The position numbers were made by a program, and so were the translations under genes. A model generated the notes under the pieces. That model was given only the letters and a program-made list of their open reading frames with translations, did no database searches and had not been told where the DNA came from. Of a stretch of DNA of 64,000 bases, positions 41,708 through 51,176 are shown piece after piece (position 1 is the first letter of the stretch; each line of letters starts with the position of its first letter). Origin of the DNA: Sphingobacterium sp. UGAL515B_05 (GTDB lineage Bacteria > Bacteroidota > Bacteroidia > Sphingobacteriales > Sphingobacteriaceae); NCBI RefSeq assembly GCF_033097525.1, contig NZ_CP109907.1:2542001-2606000 (forward strand), read 5' to 3'.

Positions 41708-44665
41708 ATGAAAAGGTCTCTGTTTATTTTTTGTTGCCTACTGCTTTCATTCGGTACATATGCTCAGGCGGGGAGGACTACTTTTAGTTTCAACGCTGAC
41801 TGGCGTTACCATATTGGCGATGTAAGCGATGCTTCTGCTGTTAGCTTCGATGATCGGGCATGGAAGCAGGTTGCCTTGCCTCAAGCCTGGAATGAAGATG
41901 AAGCTTTCGCAAAAGCGATACATGACCTTTCGACAACTATTGTTTGGTATCGAAAAAAGTTTAGTATTCCCAAGGGAATTACTTCCGATAAGGTCTTTTT
42001 GGAATTTGAAGGGATTCGCTTTGGCGGAGAATTTTATCTCAATGGAAAATTTATTGGTCGTCATGAAAATGGCGTTATGGCAGCAGGACTTGATATTTCG
42101 GACCTGATTGATCGCGATCACGAAAATATCTTGGCCATACGTATAGACAATAGTTGGAGCTATCGTGAAAAGGCAACAAATAGCACGTATCAATGGAACG
42201 ATAAAAACTTTAATGCAAACTATGGTGGAATTCCAAAAAATGTATGGATCCACTTTACTTCCAAAATTTATCAGACTTTACCATTGTATTCCAATTTGAA
42301 GACTACAGGTGTTTATGTGTATGCGAAAAACATAAATATCCCTGAAAAGACAATGGATCTTTTTGTTTCTTCGGAGGTAAAGAATGAAACCCTGCAATCG
42401 CGTCTGGTCAACTTTGTTGCCGAAGTACATAATGCCGAAGGAAAATTAGTGAAAACATTTTCAAAAAAGTTCAATCTTCCTGCCAATCAAACACAACAAT
42501 TGACCATGAACTCAACGATGAATCAGGTTAATTTTTGGAGCTGGGGTTATGGCTATCTCTATACGGTTACGACAAAAATTGTACAGGACAACAAAACTAT
42601 AGACGCTGTAAAGACGAAAACAGGATTTCGAAAAACGGCTTTTAAAGATGGCATGGTCTATCTGAATGATCAGGTTTTGATGATGAAGGGCTATGCACAG
42701 CGTACAAGTAATGAATGGCCTGCTGTTGGTTTGTCTGTAGCCCCTTGGTTAAGTGATTTTAGCAATGGACTCATGGTCAAGAGCAATGCCAATTTGGTTC
42801 GTTGGATGCACGTAACACCTTGGAAACAGGATGTTGAATCCTGCGACCGCGTGGGACTGATGCAAATGCTACCCGCAGGAGATGCCGAAAAAGATGTCCA
42901 AGGTAGACGTTGGGAACAGCGCACGGAGCTTATGCGTGATGCAATTATTTATTATCGGAATAACCCAAGTGTCTTGTTTTATGAATGTGGAAACGAATCG
43001 ATTTCGGAGGAACATATGGCCGAAATGAAGACCATTCGTGATCAATACGATCCAGCTGGCGGACGGGCAATTGGCTCACGTGAAATGCTGGATAGTAAGT
43101 TAGCTGAGTATGGGGGTGAAATGTTGTATATCAATAAAAGTGCGCGTCATCCCATGATCGCAACCGAATATATGCGAGATGAGGCCTTACGTAAATATTG
43201 GGACGAATTGAGTTATCCTTTTCATAAGGATGGTGAAGGCCCGCTTTATAAAGGTGTAGATGCCAGTGATTATAACAGGAATCAAGATACTTATGTTGTT
43301 GAAGCGGTACACCGTTGGTGGGAATATTGGAAGATGCGTCCGGGCACTGGTGACCGCGTAAATTCGGGCGGTGTCAATATTATTTTCTCGGATTCCAATA
43401 CCCATTTTAGGGGAAAAGAGAATTACAGAAGAAGTGGCGAAGTAGACGCCATGCGTATTCCCAAAGATGCTTACTTTGCCCACCAGGTGATGTGGGATGG
43501 CTGGATCGCTCCTGATCCAAAAGGCTTGTACCTTGTAGGGCACTGGAACTATGCGCCCGGAACGAAAAAAGATGTATTGGTCGTTTCGGCCGCTGACCGG
43601 GTCGAATTAGCTGTGAACGGAAAAGTACAGAAAGAAGCGGAAAAGCTATACGACTTCCTATACCGATTTCCATCCGTTGATTTTGAGGCCGGCGTATTGA
43701 CGGCAAAATCATTCACAAAAGATGGAAAGTTGTTAAATAAGAAAGAACTAAAAACAACAGGTGAGCCTTACAAAATCCGTTTGACGGCGCAACATGGTAA
43801 AAATGGCTTATTTGCTGATGGTAACGATATGGTATTGGCAGAAGTCGAAGTGCTTGACAAAAACGGATTACGTTGCCCATTGGCTTCTAATACGATTGAC
43901 TTTAAGTTGGATGGACCGATGGATTGGCGCGGGGGTATCGCCCAGGGGCCTGATAACTATATTTTAGCTACCTCACTTCCTGTGGAGGCTGGTGTAAATC
44001 GTGTATTGCTTCGCACAAAGTACAATAAATCGGGGCGTGTGATGTTGAAGGCGACATCAAGTGGTCTGCTGTCAGATTCAACCGTCTGGACGGTGCAACC
44101 GCTCAAAACCATGGCGGATTATTTCGTCAAGGAATCCAATGAAAATTTGCCTTCATTTTTAGCGCGTGGACCAAGTCCTGCGAACCCCACCTTGGTGCAG
44201 CTGAAAAAAAGTCTCAAAATCCGTGCAGTTGCTGCTGGCGCCAATCAAGAGAAAGCATCACACTCTTACGACGACAATGAACTGTCGGATTGGGTCAATG
44301 ACGGACAACTAGGTACCGCCTGGATTACATATACTTTGCAGGAAAAATCCGATATCGATGAAGTTGACCTGAAACTGAATAATTTTAGATCAAGATCTTA
44401 TCCATTGCAGATTTTTGTGGACGAAAAACTTGTTTTCGACGGCAATACCGATGTGACATTAGGCTATTGTACCTTGTCATTTCCGCGTATAAGGGGTGAA
44501 AAAATAACAATAAAACTTAAAAATGCACCTTTTACCACGAGGGAAAACAATCAGGTTGAAATGGGGGGCAAGAAACTTGATGATGGTGTGGCCCGTAATG
44601 ACGTGAATGCCAAAGGCACCTTGAGCATTATCGAAGCTGACATACATCAGGTAGTGGTCAATTAA
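41708..44665 (+). CDS. GH2 family glycosidase with C-terminal F5/8-type domain
   Basis: A secreted 985-residue enzyme with a signal ending TYAQ. It has an N-terminal jelly roll (FNADWRYHIGD), an Ig-like domain and a TIM barrel with acid/base Glu430 (YECGNES) and nucleophile Glu487 (IATEYMRDE). The C-terminal region (~840-950) looks like a discoidin/CBM32-type module (YDDNELSDWVNDGQLGTAW) that could bind galactosyl or uronyl ligands. Exact specificity cannot be read from sequence; beta-galactosidase or beta-glucuronidase on RG-I side chains are the likely options. It is followed by the mutarotase gene after a 41-bp gap. Confidence 0.87.
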   Translation: MKRSLFIFCCLLLSFGTYAQAGRTTFSFNADWRYHIGDVSDASAVSFDDRAWKQVALPQAWNEDEAFAKAIHDLSTTIVWYRKKFSIPKGITSDKVFLEFEGIRFGGEFYLNGKFIGRHENGVMAAGLDISDLIDRDHENILAIRIDNSWSYREKATNSTYQWNDKNFNANYGGIPKNVWIHFTSKIYQTLPLYSNLKTTGVYVYAKNINIPEKTMDLFVSSEVKNETLQSRLVNFVAEVHNAEGKLVKTFSKKFNLPANQTQQLTMNSTMNQVNFWSWGYGYLYTVTTKIVQDNKTIDAVKTKTGFRKTAFKDGMVYLNDQVLMMKGYAQRTSNEWPAVGLSVAPWLSDFSNGLMVKSNANLVRWMHVTPWKQDVESCDRVGLMQMLPAGDAEKDVQGRRWEQRTELMRDAIIYYRNNPSVLFYECGNESISEEHMAEMKTIRDQYDPAGGRAIGSREMLDSKLAEYGGEMLYINKSARHPMIATEYMRDEALRKYWDELSYPFHKDGEGPLYKGVDASDYNRNQDTYVVEAVHRWWEYWKMRPGTGDRVNSGGVNIIFSDSNTHFRGKENYRRSGEVDAMRIPKDAYFAHQVMWDGWIAPDPKGLYLVGHWNYAPGTKKDVLVVSAADRVELAVNGKVQKEAEKLYDFLYRFPSVDFEAGVLTAKSFTKDGKLLNKKELKTTGEPYKIRLTAQHGKNGLFADGNDMVLAEVEVLDKNGLRCPLASNTIDFKLDGPMDWRGGIAQGPDNYILATSLPVEAGVNRVLLRTKYNKSGRVMLKATSSGLLSDSTVWTVQPLKTMADYFVKESNENLPSFLARGPSPANPTLVQLKKSLKIRAVAAGANQEKASHSYDDNELSDWVNDGQLGTAWITYTLQEKSDIDEVDLKLNNFRSRSYPLQIFVDEKLVFDGNTDVTLGYCTLSFPRIRGEKITIKLKNAPFTTRENNQVEMGGKKLDDGVARNDVNAKGTLSIIEADIHQVVVN

Positions 44666-44706
44666 GAAAATTTGCCGATCATAAAATAGTTGAAGACTGA
44701 AAAGAA

Positions 44707-45018
44707 ATGGAGAAAATAGCATTTAAAATGAAATTGAAACCGGGAATGTCTGCGGAATATAAGCGGAGACATGACGCGATCTGGCCAGAATTAATAACCT
44801 TATTACGCGAAAATGGGGTGTCTGATTATTCCATTTTTTTGGATGAGGAGACAGACACTCTATTTGCTGTTCAATATTTAGCAGGACATTCGTCACAAGA
44901 GTTGGGTAAGGAAGCTATTGTTCAGCAATGGTGGGATTATATGTATGATATCATGGAAGTACATGCCGATCATTCTCCAGTATCGGTCAGTTTGAAAAAA
45001 GTATTTCACATGGATTAG
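44707..45018 (+). CDS. rhaM: L-rhamnose mutarotase
   Basis: A 103-residue cytoplasmic protein of the YiiL/RhaM family that interconverts alpha and beta anomers of L-rhamnose. The active-site residues known from E. coli are present at the same numbers: Tyr18, His22 and Trp76 (MKLKPGMSAEYKRRHDAIW, QQWWDYM). No signal peptide. Unusually it sits among genes for secreted polysaccharide hydrolases, directly before the GH106 rhamnosidase, while the rest of rhamnose catabolism lies near the window start. This ties the anomer-conversion step to RG-I induction. Confidence 0.95.
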   Translation: MEKIAFKMKLKPGMSAEYKRRHDAIWPELITLLRENGVSDYSIFLDEETDTLFAVQYLAGHSSQELGKEAIVQQWWDYMYDIMEVHADHSPVSVSLKKVFHMD

Positions 45019-45030
45019 GCCAATTGTAAC

Positions 45031-47772
45031 ATGAAGAAAATTTATATATCATTAGTGCTTGCCTGTAATCTGTTGGCTGTCGGTCGAACGATGGCGCAGG
45101 ATTTATGGCCAGCAGTTACCAAAGAAATGAGGCCTTGGACGCGTTGGTGGTGGCTCGGTTCGGCTGTGGACCGACCTAATCTCGAACGCGAATTAACCTT
45201 ATTTGAAAAAAGTGGTTTTGGTGGAGTTGAGGTAACACCTATTTATGGCGCTAAGGGATTTGAATCCAGCTACCTGAACTTTCTTTCACCACAATGGATG
45301 AATATGTTGGGGGTAACAACGGATAAGGCCAATGCCTTGGGCATGGGAGTGGATATTAATTTGGGAACTGGTTGGCCATTTGGGGGACCTCAAATCAAAG
45401 AAAAGGATGCCGCTACCAAATTGATCCTAGATGAATTTGAATTAAAAAAAGGTGAAAAAGTCACCTTTCCCTTAAAGCCTAAGGATCCTAAACAACATTA
45501 TTTCTTTTTGCAGGCATTACGGGCATTTAGAACCGACAATAGCGAGATTAATCTGGATGATCATATTTCAAAGACTGCTGGAACATGGGAAGCCCCTACC
45601 GATATTCATTTAATAGCTGTCTTTTCTGGTAGAACAGGACAGAAAGTCAAACGTGCCGCTCCGGGCGGAGAAGGATATACGTTGGATCACCTGGGGAAGC
45701 GTTCTGTCGCATCTTATTTCAATAGATTTGCCGAAGCTTTTCAGGACAAACCATTGCATGTACGTGCTTTTTTTAACGATAGCTACGAAGTATACGGTGC
45801 GAATTGGACGGATGAATTTTTGCAATCATTCGACCGGATAAAGGAATATAGGTTACAGGATCATCTCCTGGATTTTGTAGGTAAGGGAAAGAATGAAGCT
45901 AAAACAGCAGGCCTTAAATCGGATTATCGTGAAGTTGTGAATATACTGCTTGCCCAGAATTTTTTGACCCCATTTACGGATTTTGCCCATCGTTTTAGCG
46001 CAGTCTCAAAAAATCAAGCCCATGGATCTCCAGGAAATCTGATTGATTTGTATGCGGATACAGATATTGCGGAGTGTGAAACCTTTGGATCCAGTAGTTT
46101 TGGTATTCCCGGATTAAGACGGGATACTGCTGATATCCGTAATGTGGATCCAGACCCCATGATGGCGAAATTTGCGACGTCGGCGACAAATGTATACGGT
46201 AAAAAATATACTTCTTCGGAAACATTCACCTGGCTGACCGAACATTTTAAAACTTCTTTGTCACAAACGAAACCAGAAGTCGAACAACTATTCCTTGCTG
46301 GAGTGAATCATGTATTCTATCATGGGACAACCTATTCGCCGAAAAATGTACCTTTTCCAGGATGGTTGTTCTATGCTTCCGTTAATTTTGTTCCACAAAA
46401 TTCGTTCTGGGACCACCTTACCGGTTTGAATCAATATATTACACGTGTGCAATCTATCTTGCAATCTACGCGTGCTGACAACGAACTGCTGGTATATTGG
46501 CCCATTTATGATATTTGGAATAATGCCAAGGGAATGGATAAGGCATTAAAGGTTCATGATGTCGACGAGTGGTTACATCCGACGCAATTTTATAAACAAA
46601 GTGTTCAGCTGCAGAAACGGGGCTATAGCTTTGATTTTGCAACAGATAAAATTCTGGCAGGAACTACAGTAAACGACGGGAAATTACAAACCTCAAAGGA
46701 TGCGATCCCTTATCGGGCAATTTATATACCTGCCTGTCATTATTTTTCTGAAGTGACACTGCAGAAAATCCTGGAAATGGCCAACCAAGGCGCAACTGTC
46801 ATCTTCCAGCAATTACCGCAAGAGATTCCTGGATATAGCCAATTAGAGGAACGCCGTACACTGTTCAATAAATTAATTGCATCGCTAGGTTTCGAAAAGG
46901 ATAAAGCGAATCAGTACACAGCTTTTGGAAGAGGCAAAATCTATCTTACGACAGATGTCAATTCGGCACTCGAAACAGAAGAGATCGCAGCAGAACGGAT
47001 TAACCAAACAGGGTTGAAGTTTTCACGCAGAGCCGCTGGTAAGGACACGTATTATTATTTGGTCAATCATAGTGGACAGACTATTGATCGTAGCATTACA
47101 TTAAATGCACAGGCTTCACATTATTCGCTGTTGGATCCTCAAACTGGGCAGACATATCAGTTGCCATCAGCTAACGGCAAAATACGGGTGCAGATTCCAT
47201 CTGGCTATTCCTGGATAGTCCTTGCCTCAGCGCAACAGGCCGGAGAACCCTTTCGCTATCAGGATGAGTTAAACCAGGTGGCGCAATTGGATCGCGATTG
47301 GAAAGTGAGTTTTATGGCTGGTGGACCTGTTTTACCAAAGGCTAAAAAGCTCGATCAACTCTCCTCCTGGACAGATTGGGGAGACCAAGATGCTGTCAAT
47401 TTTTCCGGAACAGGAGCTTATGAAACAACAATTTCGATCAATAAGGATCAATCAAAATCTTATCTATTGAAATTGGGCCGTGTTGCTGAAAGTGCAAAGG
47501 TCTATGTCAACGGAAAAGAGGCCGGTGTGTTATGGTCTATTCCGTTTCAGCTAGATATTACAACCCTGTTGGTAAATGGTGAAAACAAGATTCGCATAGA
47601 GGTTGCCAATTTAATGGCAAACCGTATCAGCTATTTAGACCGTAAAAAAGTTGCCTGGCGAAATTATCACGAAATCAATTTTGTCAATATCAATTATAAA
47701 GATTTTGATGCAAGCGGCTGGAAACCCATGGAAAGCGGTTTGATTGGACCTGTTACCATTTGGAGTTATTAA
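45031..47772 (+). CDS. GH106 alpha-L-rhamnosidase
   Basis: A secreted 913-residue enzyme with a signal ending TMAQ. GH106 features are clear from the start: WTRWWWLGSAVDRPNLERE, GFGGVEVTPIYGAKG, INLGTGWPFGG, then YTSSETFTWL and GVNHVFYHGTTYSP in the TIM-barrel core, and a C-terminal beta-sandwich with VNGKEAGVLWSIPFQ. GH106 releases rhamnose from RG-I oligosaccharides once galacturonate is removed by GH105 or GH28. Last gene of the P6 operon; a terminator follows 26 bp after the stop. Confidence 0.93.
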   Translation: MKKIYISLVLACNLLAVGRTMAQDLWPAVTKEMRPWTRWWWLGSAVDRPNLERELTLFEKSGFGGVEVTPIYGAKGFESSYLNFLSPQWMNMLGVTTDKANALGMGVDINLGTGWPFGGPQIKEKDAATKLILDEFELKKGEKVTFPLKPKDPKQHYFFLQALRAFRTDNSEINLDDHISKTAGTWEAPTDIHLIAVFSGRTGQKVKRAAPGGEGYTLDHLGKRSVASYFNRFAEAFQDKPLHVRAFFNDSYEVYGANWTDEFLQSFDRIKEYRLQDHLLDFVGKGKNEAKTAGLKSDYREVVNILLAQNFLTPFTDFAHRFSAVSKNQAHGSPGNLIDLYADTDIAECETFGSSSFGIPGLRRDTADIRNVDPDPMMAKFATSATNVYGKKYTSSETFTWLTEHFKTSLSQTKPEVEQLFLAGVNHVFYHGTTYSPKNVPFPGWLFYASVNFVPQNSFWDHLTGLNQYITRVQSILQSTRADNELLVYWPIYDIWNNAKGMDKALKVHDVDEWLHPTQFYKQSVQLQKRGYSFDFATDKILAGTTVNDGKLQTSKDAIPYRAIYIPACHYFSEVTLQKILEMANQGATVIFQQLPQEIPGYSQLEERRTLFNKLIASLGFEKDKANQYTAFGRGKIYLTTDVNSALETEEIAAERINQTGLKFSRRAAGKDTYYYLVNHSGQTIDRSITLNAQASHYSLLDPQTGQTYQLPSANGKIRVQIPSGYSWIVLASAQQAGEPFRYQDELNQVAQLDRDWKVSFMAGGPVLPKAKKLDQLSSWTDWGDQDAVNFSGTGAYETTISINKDQSKSYLLKLGRVAESAKVYVNGKEAGVLWSIPFQLDITTLLVNGENKIRIEVANLMANRISYLDRKKVAWRNYHEINFVNINYKDFDASGWKPMESGLIGPVTIWSY

Positions 47773-47798
47773 AAGCAAAAAGCAGTAAGCACTATTGA

Positions 47799-47827
47799 AA
47801 GCCTCGTATAAAACGAGGCTTTTTTTG
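47799..47827 (+). terminator. Rho-independent terminator of the RG-I backbone operon
   Basis: A 9-bp stem around GCCTCGT/ACGAGGC with a 5-nt loop and seven T. Confidence 0.92.
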
Positions 47828-47914
47828 GGGGCATTACTTTTTACAATTTTGATGGTTAAAATATACAAAAAAGAGTGCGCTTTAAGTTTTTAAAATTTGC
47901 AATTGTCTGGTTAT

Positions 47915-47959
47915 CATGTAAGTTCAGGACAGTTAATCAAATGAGTTCTTTTAAATTGA
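47915..47959 (+). promoter_or_regulatory. Operator P7 and -7 box for the third SusC/SusD pair
   Basis: Half-sites CATGTAA (47915) and CAGGACA (47925) are 10 bp apart, and TAAATTGA (47952) starts 27 bp after the second. The -7 box is weak. The word ATTGTCTGGTT at 47902 matches the sequence before P6. Confidence 0.6.
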
Positions 47960-48001
47960 TTTACCAATATAAATCAGATTAATAATTAAAAAACTCAATC
48001 C

Positions 48002-51000
48002 ATGAAAAACATAATGCGATATGGAGCCATTGTTGTGGCTCAAATGGCTTTTACACATGTATTGTACGCACAGGGGACACTGACGGGAAAAGTTGTTGAT
48101 AATAAAAATCAGCCGATCAGTGGTGTTACAATCCAGGTAAATGGCAAAAATGAAGGGGCAAGCAGTCAAAATGGTGATTTCAGTATTCATGCAAAATCTG
48201 GTGACAATATTGTATTTCGTTCTGTGGAATACCAGCAGAAAGAAGTCCGCGTATCAACATTAGCATTTCTACGTGTCGAGTTGTTGCCGAAACAAGAAGC
48301 ATTGGATGAGGTTGTCGTCATTGGCTATGGATCCCAAAAACGAACTAACCTTATAGCTCCGGTTTCAAAGTTTAATGCTGAGAATCTCGATGAGCGCCCT
48401 ATTGCACGGGTTGATCAAGCCCTGATCGGACAGATGTCCGGTGTACGGGTTAAGCAATCTACAGGTGTTCCCGGAAAAGGGTTAAGTGTTCAGGTCAGGG
48501 GATCGGGCTCTATTACCGCTGGGAGTGAACCCTTGTATGTCATTGACGGTTTCCCACTGTCAACGGCCTCACAAAACGGCTCGGGAAACTATGCCTCAGG
48601 AAATCCGCTGGATAATATGAACCCAAACGATATTGAATCTGTGGAAGTCCTAAAAGATGCATCTGCAGCTGCAATTTATGGATCCCGGGCAGCAAACGGA
48701 GTTGTTTTGATCACCACAAAACGCGGAAAGAGCGGCCAGGCTAAAGTAAGTCTCAATTCATACATAGGCATTTCCGAGGCTTATAAAAAATTGGATATGT
48801 TAAATGGTGAAGAGTGGATAGATAGAGCGGTGGAGATGATCAATGCACAATGGGAAGCCTCGGGTACCGGAAGGCTGGCAAGCCAAAGCAATGCCGAACG
48901 ACGGAAAATATTGGGACTCGCCGAGGGGACATATAATACATCTTATATGTATGATGACCGTTGGTTGGAACCCGGACGTCCCGGGCTTTACCTTATCAAT
49001 TGGCAAGACGAAGCGTATCGAAAAGGAGTGATCCAAAACTACCAGGTTGCGGCTTCGGGAGCGACAGAATTTGTCAATTATTATGTCTCGGGGAATTATC
49101 TCAATCAACAAGGTATTGTGAAAGGCTTGGATTATAAAAACTATACTGCCAGAGCTAACGTTGAAGTAAAACCGAATAAAAAATTCGCATTTGGTTTAAA
49201 CCTAGCACCTACCTATTCTATCGGAAATGACCCCGGAGTGGAAGGAAAGGATAATATCATGCATCAGATTTATTCGATGTCACCTGTTCAGGACCATCCT
49301 GCTGGAACAGTAAACGTTTTTGACAATGAAAAATATCCTTGGAGTACTTCAACAAATGATCCCATTGCCAAATTGAATTATTATATCGGGGAAAACAAAA
49401 TTTCACGTTTACTGGGGACAGTTTACGGACAGTACAATATTCTTGATAACTTCAATTTTAAGACTACAGTTAATTTGGATCAAACCGATAGCAGAAGTAA
49501 TAGATTTCAGCCCTACACTGTAGGCGGAACTTTGGCTAACCGAACCAACAATCCGAATCAAGCTACCTATGGCTCCAACAGTGTGTATCGAAAGCAAACT
49601 TTTGTAAACGAGAATACGTTAAATTATCATCTCAATTTTGACAAACATGATATTACCGCTTTGCTGGGGCAAGCCTATAATTTTGATAAACTTGAAACTT
49701 CTTCCATCACCTCGCAGGGAGGTTATACCAATAGTTCGATAACAACTTTGAACGGTGCCGTTGCTACAGTTGCCTCAACAGGCGCAACGCAAAGTGTCTT
49801 GCTTTCTTATTTTGGGCGTGTGCAATATGCCTATGACGGTAAGTATTTGCTTTCTGGAAGTATTCGTCGGGACGGCTCATCGCGTTTTGGATCCAATACA
49901 AAATGGGGTTGGTTCCCATCATTGTCCATGGGCTGGCGTCTGTCACAGGAGCGTTTTATGAAACCAGTTACCTTTATCAATGAGCTGAAATTACGCGGAA
50001 GCTATGGTGAATCAGGGAATAACAATATAGGTGATTACAGTAGCATTGCCTTGTTGGGCTTTTACAATTATTCGTCAAATGGCCTTTCCGTTTCTGGACA
50101 GGCACCAAGCAATATCATTAATCCGGATCTAAGATGGGAAAAATCGCGGACTTATGATGTGGGATTGGATTTTGGCCTTTTGGGTTCCCGCATTACAGGA
50201 TCATTTGACTGGTATACCCGGAAGAGCAGTGATTTATTGCTAAATGTTCCTTCCATGCTTTCGACAGGTTTTTCTTCCTATTTGGATAATGCAGGAGAGG
50301 TTAAAAGTAAAGGCTGGGATTTAGAGATCATTTCCCATCAGGTCAGAAAAGCAGATTTTTCATGGTCTACCTCTTTTAATATTAGTCATAATTCCAATAA
50401 AGTAACAAAACTTGATGGTGAGCAAAAGGAGATTTTAATACCGTCCTCATTTGATATCCAGCATAGTCTTCTACGGATTGGCGAGCCGATGTATAGTATT
50501 TATGTCGTTAAACAAGACGGTATATTGACTCAAGCAGACATTGATGCTGGGGCTGCGTTGTATGGTAGCCAAAAGGCAGGCGATCCAAAATATGTGGATG
50601 CCAATGGAGATGGTGTGATTGATGCGAATGACCGTGTGATTGTGGGGCATCCAAACCCAAGTTATGTATGGGGGATAACCAACAACTTTAAGTATAAAAA
50701 TTTTGATTTGAGTTTTATGTTCCAAGGCCAGAATGGTGGTCATATCTATTCTTTATTAGGACGTGCCTTGGGACGTACCGGTCAAGGATCATCAGACAAT
50801 GCGCTTGGATTTTATCGGGATAGATGGCGTTCAGAAGAGGATCCTGGAGAAGGTCGTGTTGGAAAAGCTTATTCAACGTTTGGACGGATTAAAAATACAG
50901 ATTGGCTGTATTCGTCGGATTATTGGCGTTTACGCAACGTCACGCTTGGTTATAATATCAAAGACCTGAAATTGGGGAGTCAGTCCAAGCTTAGTTTAGT

Positions 51001-51175
51001 CCGTTTATTCGTGACATTGGAGAATTTTTGGGGAAAGGACAAATATGATGGGGGTGTAAATCCGGAATCTTCAAACACAAATCTAAGCGGAAGCTCTGAT
51101 TATCCCGAGGCGGGTGATTATGGAGGCCTGGCAATTCCAAAGACAATGACATTTGGTTTAAACGTAAATTTTTAG
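48002..51175 (+). CDS. SusC/RagA-family TonB-dependent transporter
   Basis: A 1057-residue outer-membrane protein with a signal ending VLYAQG. Carboxypeptidase-regulatory-like domain from LTGKVVDNKNQPISGVTI, the canonical LDEVVVIGYGSQKR segment, and a plug with VQVRGSGSITAGSEPLYVIDG and VLKDASAAAIYGSRAANGVV. The barrel ends in FGLNVNF. It has its own promoter (P7), and the SusD gene begins 1 bp after the stop. It gives the cell an import route separate from the FAS1-associated pairs. Confidence 0.94.
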   Translation: MKNIMRYGAIVVAQMAFTHVLYAQGTLTGKVVDNKNQPISGVTIQVNGKNEGASSQNGDFSIHAKSGDNIVFRSVEYQQKEVRVSTLAFLRVELLPKQEALDEVVVIGYGSQKRTNLIAPVSKFNAENLDERPIARVDQALIGQMSGVRVKQSTGVPGKGLSVQVRGSGSITAGSEPLYVIDGFPLSTASQNGSGNYASGNPLDNMNPNDIESVEVLKDASAAAIYGSRAANGVVLITTKRGKSGQAKVSLNSYIGISEAYKKLDMLNGEEWIDRAVEMINAQWEASGTGRLASQSNAERRKILGLAEGTYNTSYMYDDRWLEPGRPGLYLINWQDEAYRKGVIQNYQVAASGATEFVNYYVSGNYLNQQGIVKGLDYKNYTARANVEVKPNKKFAFGLNLAPTYSIGNDPGVEGKDNIMHQIYSMSPVQDHPAGTVNVFDNEKYPWSTSTNDPIAKLNYYIGENKISRLLGTVYGQYNILDNFNFKTTVNLDQTDSRSNRFQPYTVGGTLANRTNNPNQATYGSNSVYRKQTFVNENTLNYHLNFDKHDITALLGQAYNFDKLETSSITSQGGYTNSSITTLNGAVATVASTGATQSVLLSYFGRVQYAYDGKYLLSGSIRRDGSSRFGSNTKWGWFPSLSMGWRLSQERFMKPVTFINELKLRGSYGESGNNNIGDYSSIALLGFYNYSSNGLSVSGQAPSNIINPDLRWEKSRTYDVGLDFGLLGSRITGSFDWYTRKSSDLLLNVPSMLSTGFSSYLDNAGEVKSKGWDLEIISHQVRKADFSWSTSFNISHNSNKVTKLDGEQKEILIPSSFDIQHSLLRIGEPMYSIYVVKQDGILTQADIDAGAALYGSQKAGDPKYVDANGDGVIDANDRVIVGHPNPSYVWGITNNFKYKNFDLSFMFQGQNGGHIYSLLGRALGRTGQGSSDNALGFYRDRWRSEEDPGEGRVGKAYSTFGRIKNTDWLYSSDYWRLRNVTLGYNIKDLKLGSQSKLSLVRLFVTLENFWGKDKYDGGVNPESSNTNLSGSSDYPEAGDYGGLAIPKTMTFGLNVNF

Positions 51176-51176
51176 A

